This document shows positions 46,891 through 58,654 of a stretch of 64,000 bases of DNA, in pieces. The first letter of the stretch is position 1. Each line of letters starts with the position of its first letter. Under the pieces are notes generated by a model that saw only the letters and a program-made list of their open reading frames with translations, was not told the origin of the DNA and ran no database searches. Source of the stretch: Crocodylus rhombifer (lineage: Eukaryota > Chordata > Crocodylia > Crocodylidae); the NCBI GenBank assembly GCA_038503035.1, contig JAVSML010024351.1, forward strand, positions 53,139 through 117,138, in the 5' to 3' direction. The position numbers and the translations under genes are program-made.

Positions 46891-48995
46891 GGGCGCATCC
46901 ACACATGCAAGCATGTCTGCTTTAAGCAGCTCAAATAGAAGCAGTGCAAATTTGAGCCAGGGCTTTTTGCCCCAGCACACATGCTTGGACATGAACTTTC
47001 TTGTGGAACAAATTGTGCCACTTGAGGCAAAATAACCCTGCCTGGCTCCTCCAGGATCTGCAGCTAGGGGGAGCTAGAGCCCAGGGCCACCACCTGTGTT
47101 GCCCCCAGCAGTACAAAAAGCTGCCCTGGCAAGTAGCTCAGGGCTACTCCCTTTCAGGAGCTTCTGGGGCCCAGCCAATTGGTACCTGGGGACACTACCT
47201 CTTGTGCCAGCTGGACTGCTGAAGCAGTCCTGAGAGTTCCCTGTACCCTCTACCCACTGCAGCAGTCTGGCAGTGGGGCCTGCTGCCTGGCTGTGACCTG
47301 CTGCATACCTGCCAGACCCAGATGGGGACTGCACAGCCAGTAGAGGCATCTGCCCCTCTGGACCAGCTGCCCATGGGTTGCGGCTGCAGAGTTGGCCTCT
47401 GTGCGGCACTACTGCCATCTGGACAGCTGTTGCCTGGAAGATGTTCTGGGTGCGGTGGCCTGTTTTGAACTGTCAAAATATGTCTTCCCGGCCCTATTTG
47501 ACCAGGAGATCAGCCACCGCCAGCCGGGTTCAAGGTGCCAGCTCTGAGCAGGCGGGGTCCTGCCACTGGCCTCCCTAGCAGGAATTTCCCTATTGGAAAA
47601 CTGAAAAATCCCTGATAAAAAAAATCCCAAAGTCACTCTGTAAAATACCCCCAAATCCATGTTCCTTCACAAGTAAAGCAAAAGACCACTATAAAGAGAG
47701 AGAAAGAGTGAGACAGAGAGACAGCGATTAGTTGGGTAATGTTTTGTTGATGTAGCTACAGTGTTAAAGCAATGTGGAAGCCTACCAGTGTCTCTATCAT
47801 AATAATAAAGTGAACTCTAAATACATGTATTCATGAATTCATGAAATATAAATATATATTTTACTTCCTTCCCACAGGGGCTACTCCCCCCCAAAACAGG
47901 GGCTATGGCCCCCACACAGGGGCTATGACCCCACAAAGGGCTTATGGCCCCTCAACAGGGGCCAAATGGCCCCCAAAGGGGCTAGCCCCCCCTGCAATGC
48001 CCACATGTCCCACCCCAGCCCCCCCAATTGCTGCACCACCTGGCCCCATCCCCCACCAGCTGCTGCAGCCCCCTCCATGATGGCTGCCCCACCCACCCCC
48101 ACCCCCTGCTCTCCCAGACCTCCAACGGCTGCTACACCTGACCCCATCCCCCACTTGCACCCCCAGGCCCCCATGGCTACCCCCCACCCCAGGTATCATC
48201 ACTTTGCAAAGAACACCCCCCCCAAAAAAAGCCTCTAGTTACTCTAGAAGCAGGAGCTGGTGGGGCACTGGGGCCTCCTGGCAGAGGCCCCCTGGGCAGC
48301 ACAGGGCAGGGGGGAGGGCAGGAGGATCCAGGATGGGGCTTCTGGGGCTGTCCCTCTGCCCCATACTGTGCAGATGGGGTCCCAGGGACCCACACAGCTG
48401 CTGGACTGCCAGTAAATGTTGGGGGGGGGGGTTGTTTTGTTTTGTTTTAAACTGTTGGGATGCTGGGGTGAGGGGGGCAGGGATCAAAGGTATCAGGGGG
48501 CAAGCAGGGGGAGGGGCTGGGCAGAAAAATGATCAGGGGAGTAAGGGGGAAGGTGGGATGTGGGGACGAGTAAAAAAGTGACTGGAGGGTCGGGGGGTTG
48601 GGGACAGGGAGGGCAGGGCTGGGGGAGTAGGGAAGGCTGCGGAGGTCCCCCCCATAGTCCCCTCCACCCTCCTCCAGCCCCCCAACCCCTTACTTATGGC
48701 ACTGGAGCCCTGCTGCTGAGCCCATCAGGACAAGGGGCCAATCATAGAGACACTGGCAGCCAGAGTGTCTCTATGGAAGACCCAGGCTCTGGTTTCATCA
48801 GGGCACAATCCCTGCCTTGGTTTTTTAAATTTTATTTTCCTTAGACCCCTGGATATCCAGGGGTCTAATTTTCTCCCTGCACTGCAAGTTTGCAGTGCGA
48901 GGAACATTTTTTTGTTCCCACATGTGCCTCTTGCCCTGTCTCAAAGGGGCTTCAGATGGGGCAAGAGGCACATGCGCGCTCATCTGGACGTGCCC
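46891..48995 (-). mobile_element. Long non-autonomous DNA transposon, copy B
   Basis: Inverted relative of copy A (29899-32372). Plus-strand ends are GGGCGCATCCACACATGCAA and (reverse complement) GGGCACGTCCAGATGAGCG. The 47150-47460 part matches copy A 30950-31320 strand-inverted, and 48720-48995 matches copy A 29899-30140. The middle differs: copy B lacks the tandem duplication of copy A and carries a short minisatellite and CCCC-rich sequence. No target duplication found. The open frames within are not supported as genes. Confidence 0.65.
47876..47995 (+). repeat. Minisatellite of ~20-base GGGGCTATGGCCCC units
   Basis: About five imperfect units: GGGGCTACTCCCCC, GGGGCTATGGCCCC, GGGGCTATGACCCC, GGGCTTATGGCCCC, GGGGCCAAATGGCCCC. 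Each unit is itself partly palindromic, which could promote slippage. Confidence 0.75.
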
Positions 48996-50760
48996 CCTGG
49001 GTGCATATACAGGCCTTCCACTGATGGCAGTGTGGGTTCCACTCTGAGGACCAAAGTCAAGTTCACTACTGCCAGCACCTTATGTGTTATTTATCACAAG
49101 TGAAAAATGGGTATAGGTTGCTGCCAAAATTAATAAGGAAATGCACAGTGCTCTTTTCTTCTGCCAGCAATTTGCACTCTGCTTGCAAGGGCAGAAATGA
49201 CAACACAAGGTTTTGGTTGAATCTGGTTCAGAATCTGGCACAGAGAATGTAATTATATTTGAAAGAAAAGATTGTAATTTAATGTTTAGGAAATCAGCTC
49301 CCTACTAGCAGCTCATGTGAGTTTCATTAAGAGGCAATTGTAAGCACCCAAGAAGAGGCAAGGGGAAAGGCCCCATTCAATGTATCTAACAAGTAATGCC
49401 AGCAAAGCTGATTGAATCTGTCTGCAACAGAACATTTATTTGCTAGAACTTTTGTCACTGTCAACATTGCTGTGTCACTGTAGCATGTGTCCACTCAGCT
49501 GTTTTGGGCACTCATCCTTGCTGCCAGTGGTTGAGTCAGCAGAAAATGCACTGGAAGAGACCGAGCTCCTGGCTGCTGATATTCCTGTGTGGCTGGATTG
49601 CATCCACCCTGACTGACAATTTGTGTCATGCTGAGATGTGGTTTTATTCAGATGATGAAGAGGTTGGGTTTTGCTGGCTTACATCACATTTGTATGTGAA
49701 TAGGTTGTAAACTGATAGCAACAGAAGGCAACTGGTGATGAACTTTTAAGGTGTGGGCCAGACCTGAATTTGGCTCCATTCTTACATGCCCTTCAACTTC
49801 AGTGAATCCAAATAAAATTCTGAATGCATTGTCCTGTGAATTTGATATCCCAGTCAGCTGGGATGTACTCTGTGGAACCAAAGTGACTCACAGCTCCAGT
49901 GCCACAATCTCATTATTGACCCCAGTTTATTCCAGGTTGGATGGTGCCTGGTAGGAAACAGTCACAGCCTAAAACAGATGCAGTGAGAAAGCTCATCATC
50001 CATGGAGAAGTGATGTAGGGACACCATTACAAAAATCTGCATTTCATGTGATTGAGAACCAGGGGTTATTTTCTGCACTTAATGGCTGCAATAAACTTTC
50101 TTAAAATGAGAAAAATCCACCTGTGTGTCCCATTCATTATTCACTTGGGTAAAGATATTTCCAGGAATATTTCTTCAGGCAAGTTTTCAGCTTGTATTCA
50201 CAATCTAATTGTTTGGTAGCAAGAGCAGTGAGCAATGATTTTTGTTCTCTGGCTTTCAGTACTCACAGCATTTCCATTTTTATGTCATTTGATTATGCAT
50301 TAGACATTTAAGATGCATTTATATTATTAACCTCTCCAAAGAGGCCACTCCTAAAACAGCTCTATTTGCCTGTTTAAAATGCAACTCTTGCAGTTGTATG
50401 TACTTCAAGAGATCTGAGTTAATGAATCAAAGATCTGAAATATTAAGAAAAAAAATCTGTTTCCTAACAAATGACCTGCAGTATAATATCAGATGCTTAC
50501 TCCTTTGTCAAAGCAGCTGAGTGCTGCTCAGCTACTCATATAGAGTTGTAATTTGCAAATTTGAATCCAATTTGATGCTTTTTCATCCTGTGACATCCCC
50601 ATGGGTGAAAGGACAAGTGATTCATTTTCATGTAGCGGCCACTTTTTCTACCTAATGCACTGCCTGATCTGCTCTGTCCTTCAGTAATGTGTTGCATAGT
50701 TGAGATAGTGAAAGTAAAAAAAAGAACAGTTTAGTTTTATATATGGTTTACATCTTGGAT
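48996..50760. other. Unannotated DNA
   Basis: AT-rich, with no supported gene or recognised repeat. Confidence 0.4.
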
Positions 50761-50767
50761 TGTGATT

Positions 50768-50990
50768 GTTGTCAGATCTCACAAGCTAAGTAAACCGCAG
50801 ACCTGGTCAGTCTTCAGATGGGAGGCCTCCATAGCAAGCAGCGCTGGTAATACTGACAATTAGCTCTTGTGCTGTGCCATAGCATTAGAGCCAAACAAGT
50901 TTTACAAAGGATGTCAATGTCATTATCCCTGTGGGAAAACTAAGACTCAGAGCAGTGAAATGACTTACTCTGCTGTTATCCATTACAGTA
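50768..50990 (+). repeat. 5S rRNA-derived SINE
   Basis: CAGATCTCACAAGCTAAGTA, ACCTGGTCAGTCTTCAGATG and GGAGGCCTCC follow the 5S rRNA internal promoter (ATCTCGGAAGCTAAGCAGGG, GCCTGGTTAGTACTTGGATG, GGAGACCGCC) with the right spacing. The 5' part of 5S and an intact 3' end are missing, so it is not a functional 5S gene. The tail continues into unrelated sequence with GTGGGAAAACTAAGACTCAGAG, as in SINE bodies. Confidence 0.7.
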
Positions 50991-51154
50991 ACCTTGAGCA
51001 TGGAGAAACACAGTGGTATCCTGCATGCAGTCTAGCATGCGGTCCAGATTAAGTTTTTTGTAGTTCTAAGTTAGTACTGACTCTTTGCACCTTCACAGAC
51101 TAACCAAATCAGAGATGACAGATCATGTAGTCTGATTCCTTGTGCTGCTCATCT

Positions 51155-52690
51155 CACCCCACTAGTATACCTAAGGTACATTGTTGATATCATCACATGG
51201 ATGCATGGGAAGGAATGTCTACAGAAAGTCCACCAGGGCTTTAACAACTTCCACTCCTTCATCAAGCTGGCTCTGGAACACTCCTCCCAGCAAATAATTT
51301 TTTGGGCACCACTGTAAAAGTCTGCAATGGTCATATCACCACCACATTGCATCAGAAATAAATCAACTGCTAAAGCTAACTCTACACTAGTAGCTCTTAT
51401 ACTCAGATCCCACTCCAAACTACTATATTTACCAACCCCAAGACAAGGACAACAGAATCCTTCTGGTTGCCACCTACAGCCCCCAGCTTGAACACTTCAG
51501 ATGCATCATTAGTGAACTCTAACAGAACCTAGAAATAACGATCATCTCAAGATAGCCATGGAGGACAAACCTACCCTGATTTACAGACAGCTCCCCAGCT
51601 TCAAACAGTATTGCTCTAGGAACACACTACATAACTCCCGTTCTCACCAAGGCTCCAGACCTTGCTTTGGACCCAGATGCCACCTATGCCCACACGTCAG
51701 CACAGACAACATAATCATTAGACTGAACAACACGGATTATAATTAGGGACCTACTCAAGTTGCAATTTCATAGATTTTGTGGAAATTGTGACCTTAGGCA
51801 TTGTCTGTAAAATCAGGCAGTGTCTGCAAAATCTGCAAGGAAAAAAAACTTACTAAAAATAAAATGGTGGCTATCCAGTGGAAGCCAGAGGTCCTCATAG
51901 CCACTGTGGCCTGGCTGTGCAGCCCATGAGTAGGGAAGGTGGGGAGGGGGTGCTGCCAGCATGGCAGCCACCTCCACCCTTTGCCATTAATTGGCTAAGA
52001 GAGCTGTCTATCATGCAGCCCTGGCCCTTTCCACCAATTAGCCATGCACAATGGACAGCCCTCTCGGCCAGTCAGGAGCGAGGGGCAGGGCCAGTTGGGC
52101 CCCTCAGCCAATCAGAGGCATGGGGGGACACTGCAATAAGCCCATGAAGATGGCAGCTGGCCCCACAATCTGCCCATGAAATTGGCTGCCTGCCTCCTCA
52201 ATTTGGGGTGGTCCCTAATTATAACATCTGAGGTTCATGTATTTGTACATCTACCAATATTATACATGCCATTACATGCTTACAGTGCCCCTCTGCTGTT
52301 GGCCTTGGACAGACAGGGCAATCCCTATGTGTAAGAAACCTGATATCAATAACAGAAAAAGAGACAAATCTGTATTAGAACTCTTTAACCTCCCTGGTTA
52401 TTCCATCTCAGACCTCATAGTGGTTGTTCTTAGACAACAAAACTTTAAAAGTGAACCTGAAGAGACATTACAGACCAAGAAATCTCCATAGATTGGATTG
52501 TGTTAAGTATAGTCTAAACTGAGATTATGAGTTATAGTCTAATTTATCTCATTACCTGGATTAGCTTTTATAAACCCTGTTTACAAAAGCTTATGGTATA
52601 CCTCTCTGATTTTGTCTATAAAGGTGCAAATCTGCCCTGCATTCTGCCTGATTTCAGACTAATACAGCTAACTGCCTGTAATTTCCCAGC
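51155..52690 (+). pseudogene. Penelope-like retroelement, truncated, interrupted by a hAT
   Basis: Fragments of a Penelope-like polyprotein in order: VYLRYIVDIITWMHGKECLQ (51165 on; reverse transcriptase motif C, where the usual YIDD is YIVD, losing one catalytic Asp), HQGFNNFHSFIKLALEHSSQQI, a frameshift in a T-run near 51305, SYRQ-type YRQLPSFKQYC, and a Cys/His cluster RCHLCPHVSTDNIIIRLNN. After the hAT insertion, CTSTNIIHAITCLQCPSAVGLGQTGQ matches the GIY-YIG endonuclease region, then LFNLPGYSISDLIVVVLRQQNF. The 3' part ends with AAGGTGCAAATCTGCC and ATTTCAGACTAATACAGCT, a Penelope 3' tail. There are several stops, so it is dead. Confidence 0.8.
51744..52217. mobile_element. hAT element inserted in the Penelope-like ORF
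   Basis: Starts TAGGGACCTAC and ends GTGGTCCCTA, inverted termini of about 8 bases. Flanks are ATTATAAT (51736-51743) and ATTATAAC (52218-52225), 7 of 8 matching. It interrupts the Penelope reading frame between the Cys/His cluster and the GIY-YIG segment. It is 474 bases with no transposase. Confidence 0.8.
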
Positions 52691-52901
52691 GTGTTTATTA
52701 CTTCATAACTTCTGTTTTCTTATTACTTTATATGCATTGCTGCAGTACCTAGACACTCTCATCAGGGATTGGAGTCTTTCTGTGGTAGGTGCTGCACATA
52801 TATTTAATAAAAAGGCAGCTTTACAAAGGTAACAATATATATAAGACCAGAAATCACATGTGGTTGCAGACAGACAAGTTAACAGTGGGCATGTCTACAC
52901 A

Positions 52902-53125
52902 GGCAGAAAAAGGTTCTTTGGGTAGATGTGATATATTTTATTAGACCAAATAAATAGGTGGAAAAATTGTTCTTTGCAAGCTTTTGAGCACAAAAACCCT
53001 TTATCAGAAATAGGGAAAGTCTGACGAAGGTCGTTTGTGCCTGAAAGTTTGCAAAGGGCAATTTTTCCAACTATTTAATTGGTCCAGTAAAAGATATCAC
53101 ATCTATCCAAAGAACCTTGTCTGCC
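52902..53125. mobile_element. Foldback MITE with ~85-base arms
   Basis: Left arm GGCAGAAAAAGGTTCTTTGG, TAGATGTGATATATTTTATT. Right arm in reverse complement GGCAGACAAGGTTCTTTGGA, TAGATGTGATATCTTTTACT. Both continue through GACCAA and TTTTCCA sequences to a short centre, so the transcript would be a nearly perfect hairpin. It resembles the long-TIR MITEs known in archosaurs (Chompy type), but the family name is unverified. Confidence 0.75.
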
Positions 53126-53223
53126 TATGTCCTTAGGCGAACACTACTACTACCAACACATCAACACATACATTAATGTGCTTTAGTTAATGCGCATTAA
53201 ATTTATTACTTCCAATGTGAGGT

Positions 53224-53927
53224 CATTTTTACACGTGCTTCTAGACATGGTTCTGGTCACTTTCATTAGCAAGCCACACTAGTTAAAAGCACCTGCACAT
53301 CAGTATCAGCATTGTCACATGTCCCAAGGCTGAAAAAATGGCAGCAGGGTGCTTTGAACTAAACTTCATCAGACATGTTTTATTTGAAAGTGCCCCAGGG
53401 CCATTTTGTCAGTGTGGAGGTGCACAGTGGTGCTGTTACATGGGACATGCAAGGCTGCTGGAGCACATCAATTTCTGTGCTCCAGCAGACTCGATTAATT
53501 GAGAACATTGGAGCAGGCTACTTGCATGTGTATCAGAGCCCTAGGAAATTGTGCATTTGCCTTCATGCGCATTAACTAAAGAGCACGAGGCATCTATACA
53601 TAAGTGTGGACATTGCTCTGATGCACTGGAATTCCAGCATGCCAGAGCAGAGTCAATTAATTGAGTCTGTGATAGCACGGTAATTGCCATGCTCCAGCAG
53701 CCTTCTGCATCTCATGCAGCAGCATTCCTGCACTAAGAAATGGTGGCAGAGGTGTGTGCCCTAAAGCTTTTCAAACAAGCTTTAGTTCAAGCACCCCTGC
53801 CACCATTTTTAAGCATGGGTGTGTTGATATATGAGACACAGTGGTGCTTTAATTAGAGTGGCTCTTGGAGCCACTGTAATGAAAGCACTATCCCCCCCAC
53901 CCCATCCCTGGAGCACATGTAAAAGTG
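53224..53927. mobile_element. TIR transposon fragment with CATTTTTACACGTGCT ends
   Basis: Left end CATTTTTACACGTGCTTC; right end in reverse complement CACTTTTACATGTGCTC. The two halves share ATTAATTGAG and CTCCAGCAGNCT phrases, and the left half is repeated at 62119-62415. No coding capacity and no clear target duplication. Confidence 0.6.
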
Positions 53928-53954
53928 CGCATGGTTTTTAATTGACACGTAATG

Positions 53955-54035
53955 TTTCATAGATACATAGATATTAGGGGCTGGAAGGGACCTTACATGA
54001 TTATTGGGTCCCACCCCCCTGCACTTGGGTATTGC
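53955..54035 (-). mobile_element. CR1 LINE 3' end fragment
   Basis: TCATAGATACATAGATATTA, GGGGCTGGAAGGGACCTTAC and CCCACCCCCCTGCACTTGGG are the reverse complement of the CR1 3' end. About 80 bases. Confidence 0.75.
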
Positions 54036-54915
54036 CTATTTTAATATGCATTAACTAAATAGAATGATCTTTAGTGACACTTTAATGCACATTAGAGCAG
54101 GCTAATGCTCATTAAAATGCACATGTAGATGTGACCAGTAAGTAGTATTCACAGCACAGTAGCAGCCTGAGCAATGCCAGGTTTCTGGACCAGTGATGGA
54201 TTTGGAGCCACCCATGATAATTTATGACTATGACACATTGCTATGGTCACTTAGGCATTTTCTGTATGAGTATGTTGGCTTATCTCAAATTAAGTCATCT
54301 GAAAAACAATGCAGAAAGTAAAAGAATAACTCATGGTAAACCACCCTTCAGCAAACTCTGGGGTTGTTAAGGAACAATTACAGATACTGGCTCTGAGGCC
54401 TTTGGCTTGGTTTGCTATTAGGTCTACAGGACTGGTTTAGACCAGAAGTGTCAGAGCCCTGGAACACAGATTATTTTTACAGGGTCCTTTTCTTATTCAG
54501 TGCACATAAAATATGGTTAATCAGGATGGTATGGTAAGGGAGGCTGATGTCTGTAGGACCCTGCTTAATTTGCTGGAGAAGCTGAAAGGCATGATGTGAG
54601 TGAAACAAGGAACTGTAAGGAGAGAGAAGAGGTTTACATGTTTATAGCAGCTGAAGGTAGGTCTGCAGAACTGGTTTCTATGCTAGAGAGCTTCTTTTGG
54701 ATGCTGCATAATTCACTCAAAGCATACTTTTCACAGGTGGTCACAGATTGTGTGTTCCTCCCTTTCTGGGTGCCTGAAACAAGACTTTGGGGGTGTTGTA
54801 GGCCAAAGCAATGGAAGAATTACAATCGCAATTGAAGCCAATGGCAGCTAAGCACTCAGATAAATGAAGAATGAGGATCCTAATTTGGATATCCAAATTT
54901 AGCAGATTAAAAAAA
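54036..54915. other. Unannotated DNA
   Basis: No supported feature. Confidence 0.4.
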
Positions 54916-54919
54916 AAAT

Positions 54920-55045
54920 CTCTCTGCTCCTCAGTTCTCCACCTCTTACATGGAGATGATAATATCCCCTTATCTCACAGGGGAGAATACCCAGCATTTT
55001 TATGAACTACACAGGCACCGTGGTGATGAATGCCGTTGAAAAAGT
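54920..55045 (+). repeat. MIR SINE fragment
   Basis: CTGCTCCTCAGTTCTCCACC, TACATGGAGATGATAATATC, CCTTATCTCACAGGGGAGAA and CACCGTGGTGATGAATGCCG follow the MIR 3' half. It is ancient and incomplete. Confidence 0.65.
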
Positions 55046-56259
55046 TCATGAAGAAATTAATCACATTGTCATCAGCACTGTGTCTGAATAACACGCAGTA
55101 ACTAAGACCTGGGAATACACCATGAATGACAAGGAGGAAACAGCATTTATAATAGCTGTCCATTAAATGGCAGCTGTCCACTTATTATACTGTATGAGGC
55201 AAGAGTCCTGTGGAAAAAATAGCAACATAATAATGTAATTAAAGACAGGTTCATAATGCATATCCATGAGGGAGTCAAATGAATGTGGCAGAGACAACAA
55301 CTATACTGGCATCTCCAAGTTTTTGAGTTTTTGATATTTTGATCTTAACAGTATTCTTTTAATGCATTTTTTCCTGCATAATGTATTCATGTTTACATTT
55401 AGCAGTATAAACAGTAATCAGAATCTGACACATGGGCCAGATGACTGAGCTAATGATACTAGGAGAACCTTTAGGTTGTTAATATCCTGCTGTTTGTGTG
55501 GTTACATACAGGCTGAACACACTGTATTGAAACGTAGCTATATCAATGCACATGCTTTCTTTTGCCAAGCAGCACTGGGTTTGAATCAGAATGTATGTAC
55601 ACTATAATTATTCTTAGTTGTTTCTTTCTTTTTTATTGTAATTTGCTTGCTAATTACCATAAAAGATTCTTAACTTGGTTGTTCTCATTAATCTTAAATT
55701 AATTATAAGGTAGTCCCTACTAATTTAACACTGGGGATTTTTTTAATCACATGCTTTTATGCTTTTGCTGATGTGCTGGAGACAGTCATATTTAAAGAGG
55801 AGCTCTGCATGGAAAATTGACTTAGAAAAAATGGCATTGTGAGACTCCCTGTTTGTGTGTGTGTCAGGGTTAGATAGCATCAATTTACCAGTTCAAAGAT
55901 ATTTTTGCTTATCTGTTCCCTCCTCCCACCCTTCACCCCCATCCAGCTCATCTTGTGTGATATGAAGCTAGGGTTTTTTTCTTTTTCCTTTTCATGTATC
56001 ATTCTCAGTAATAAAGATGCTATAGTTTTCAAAGGATCCAAGTCAGTAGACACCCACATTCAGTGGGATTTGGGCTCTTTTATTTTAGCTGTTGCCTACA
56101 GTTTTCAAAACAGTACAGCCATCCTGACCTGCTCCTACCCTATGGGTAGGAATAGATGTTCAGGAGGTTAGGTGGAGGTTAGAGAGCATTAGACATGGCC
56201 AGCCAATCTAACTTAGTTTGCCTAGGTTCAGACCTTACGCTATTTAGGTGGATCTAAGT
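55046..56259. other. Unannotated DNA
   Basis: AT-rich, no supported gene. 56190-56259 carries AGCCAATCTAACTTAG, whose reverse complement recurs loosely near 57820-57850, so the hAT at 56260 may lie within an older inverted-repeat element. Confidence 0.4.
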
Positions 56260-57737
56260 CTGGGGTAGGCAAACTATGGCCCTCAGACTGCATCTGGCCT
56301 GCCAGGCCATTCTATCTGGCCTGTGGGGCCCCTAAAAAAATGTAGAAAATTAATATGTATTTATCTGTCCTTGGTTCCTGTCAAAAATGACAGGGGAGAG
56401 GGGCAGTAGGACCCAGGGGAAGCCCCGGTGGGCTCCTGCAACAGCAGGGCCTGCCTTGCCTTGCCCCCCCAGCTGGAAACCCCAGAAGAGGCTTCTGGGG
56501 TGGGACCATGTGGCTCCTTGTGGTTGCACCAGTGCAGGAAACTCAGGTAAGGTGGAGGTGGGGGGAAAGGGCAGGGGAGAACCATGGGCAGGAAGCAAAC
56601 TGGTGCTGAGTGTGGGGGAAAAGTGGCCCCTCCTTCACCCCACGGCTAGCACTCCTTGCTGCAGCCACTCAGAGCCTGCGTGGAGCAGTCCTGTCCTGAG
56701 CAGGCACAGGCAGCCCCACACGGACTGTGAGTGGCTGCAGCATGGGGTGCCGGCCATGGGGCAGGGGAGGGGCCACTTTTCTCTGTGATCAGCACCAGCT
56801 TGTAACCCACCCCCACTGCCAGCTTGGGCCCTGTGCTGGCTCTGGGCTTGCCCGTCAGGGCTGTTTGCAGCTGCGGCCCCCCCACTTGCTGCACCAGGAA
56901 GTGTTTGCTGCTGCTGATCACCTGGAGCTCACACTGCAGTAGGCTGCAGTGTTGCTGCCACCTCTGTGCCAGCATGGGTGCTTCAGGTGGGCCACAGCAG
57001 CAAACACAGCCCAGCGCGGCAAGTGTGGTGGGGGGGCTGCAGCTGCTGGAGTTGGCACAGGGCTCAGGCTGGCATCCAGGGTACGTTAAAACCTGGTGCT
57101 GAGTGCCAGGGAAAGCAACCCCTCCCCCACCTAACTCCACATGCTGCGACCTTGGTCCCCCACCCTGTGGCTGGCACCCTGCACTGCAACCACCCTCAGA
57201 CTGTGTGGGGCTGCCTGTGCCTTCTCAAGACAGCTCTGCACGGGCTGCGAGCAACTCCAGCAAGGGGAGGGGGAGGGGCCACTTTTCCTCCACATTGAGC
57301 ACCAGCTTATTTCCTGCGAGCGTGGGGTCGAGGCTGCGCACTGCCCCAGGCCTGTACTGCAGGGCTGAGGGGGGCACTGGGAGTGAGCAGTCGTGGGAGG
57401 CAGCAGGCATGTGGGGCCCACACTGCTGTCCCAGGGCCAGCGCCAGTGGGGCCCAGAGCAGGGTGGCAGGAGTATAGGGTCCCAGCCGGTATGGGCTCTA
57501 TGGAGCTGGGCCAGCTCCCCCTTCTCCCTGCTGGTTCAGCCCATCCTGGCTCTACAGACCCCTGCCAGCCTGCATCCCGCTCTCAGCCCTGCCAGTGCTG
57601 GCCCTGTGACATTAGTCCCAAGATGTTGGGACATTGGTCCCAAGATGGTGACCAGGGGGCGGGGCTACACATGCAGCCCTTTACAGCTTGCCAAAACTGG
57701 CTAAGTGGCCCTCTGCCTGAAATAATTGCCTGCCCCG
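56260..57737 (+). mobile_element. hAT element, 1.5 kb, with perfect 8-bp duplication
   Basis: Starts CTGGGGTAGGCAAACTATGG and ends CTGAAATAATTGCCTGCCCCG. The duplication ATCTAAGT is perfect at 56252-56259 and 57738-57745. The right end (AAGTGGCCCTCTGCCTGAAA) is shared with the hAT elements at 6308, 26313 and 37619. The interior is GC-rich with many CAGC/GCTGC words and open frames on both strands (for example 56646-57140 minus and 57103-57477 plus). None looks like a transposase. Confidence 0.88.
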
Positions 57738-57745
57738 ATCTAAGT

Positions 57746-58650
57746 GCAAACCGTAGAGAAGTTCAGGACAGTTAGATTGATTTAAAAAATGGCTGACCTG
57801 ATCTAAAATAAGCCTACCTCTGAGGTAGTCTAACTTAGATCAGATTGGCCATTGGTAGACTGATCTAACTTTCCCAAAATTCTGTACAGTTCCCAGCACA
57901 AACCCAGAGCTGGGAAAGCCCAGCTGTTGGCCCCAACCCCAAGGCAACACTTTACTTACCCCCTCCCTGGCAGTGGGCTATTTTTAGCCCTCCAGCCCTG
58001 CCCCCCACCCCCAGATGGACAATGCCTCCCACACTGTGGACCATCCAGCTGCACCCCAAGCCCCAAGCCCACCTAACTCTGCATGCTGCAAGCTACTCCT
58101 GGTGCTGCTTTTATTGGTGTTCACCACTGCTGGAGCTGAGGAATTAAGTTTGTGTGGGGGGAGGGGTCGGCAGGATGAGGGGTTGTTGTTTGCCTGGGGG
58201 TAGGAGAGGTTGGGAGACTAAAAACAGCCCCTAGTGTTAGGGGGTGGGGAAGATACCCACCCCTCCATCTCTACTGCAGATTCTGCAAGCTCCCTGATCG
58301 CACAAAACCCTCCTGGAACCCAGAAACCACCTTATGGAACTGGCCTGCTGCTGCCCTCTGCCCCCGATGACCCCATGAATATTACCTGTCCCCTAATTCC
58401 TCAGTATCCCCTGAGGATGTCACCTTCTCCCCAATTACCCACCACTTCCTGCAGATTCTGCTCGCCCCCAACCCTCTGTGGACCATGCATGCTTCCTGTC
58501 CCCAGCCCTCCTTGCTATTTCCCCATCCTGACTTACCTGATACTGGGTGTCCATTTTTAACTTGATCTAACCTCCCTGAATGTCTGTACATTTCTGTGAC
58601 AGAGAGCTGGGGGCTCTCTGTTACTTTAAGGGTGGTAAACAGCTACAGAG
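57746..58650. other. C-rich unannotated DNA
   Basis: CCCC/CTCC-rich sequence with small frames on both strands and no recognised family. Some phrases (AACTTGATCTAACC near 58560) recall the CTAACTTAGATCAG sequence at 57828, suggesting parts of an older repeat. Confidence 0.4.
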
Positions 58651-58654
58651 GGCC

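Noticed and set aside
50768..50990. Functional 5S rRNA gene
   Set aside because: The 5' third is missing, box sequences are altered, and it runs into SINE-like tail sequence.
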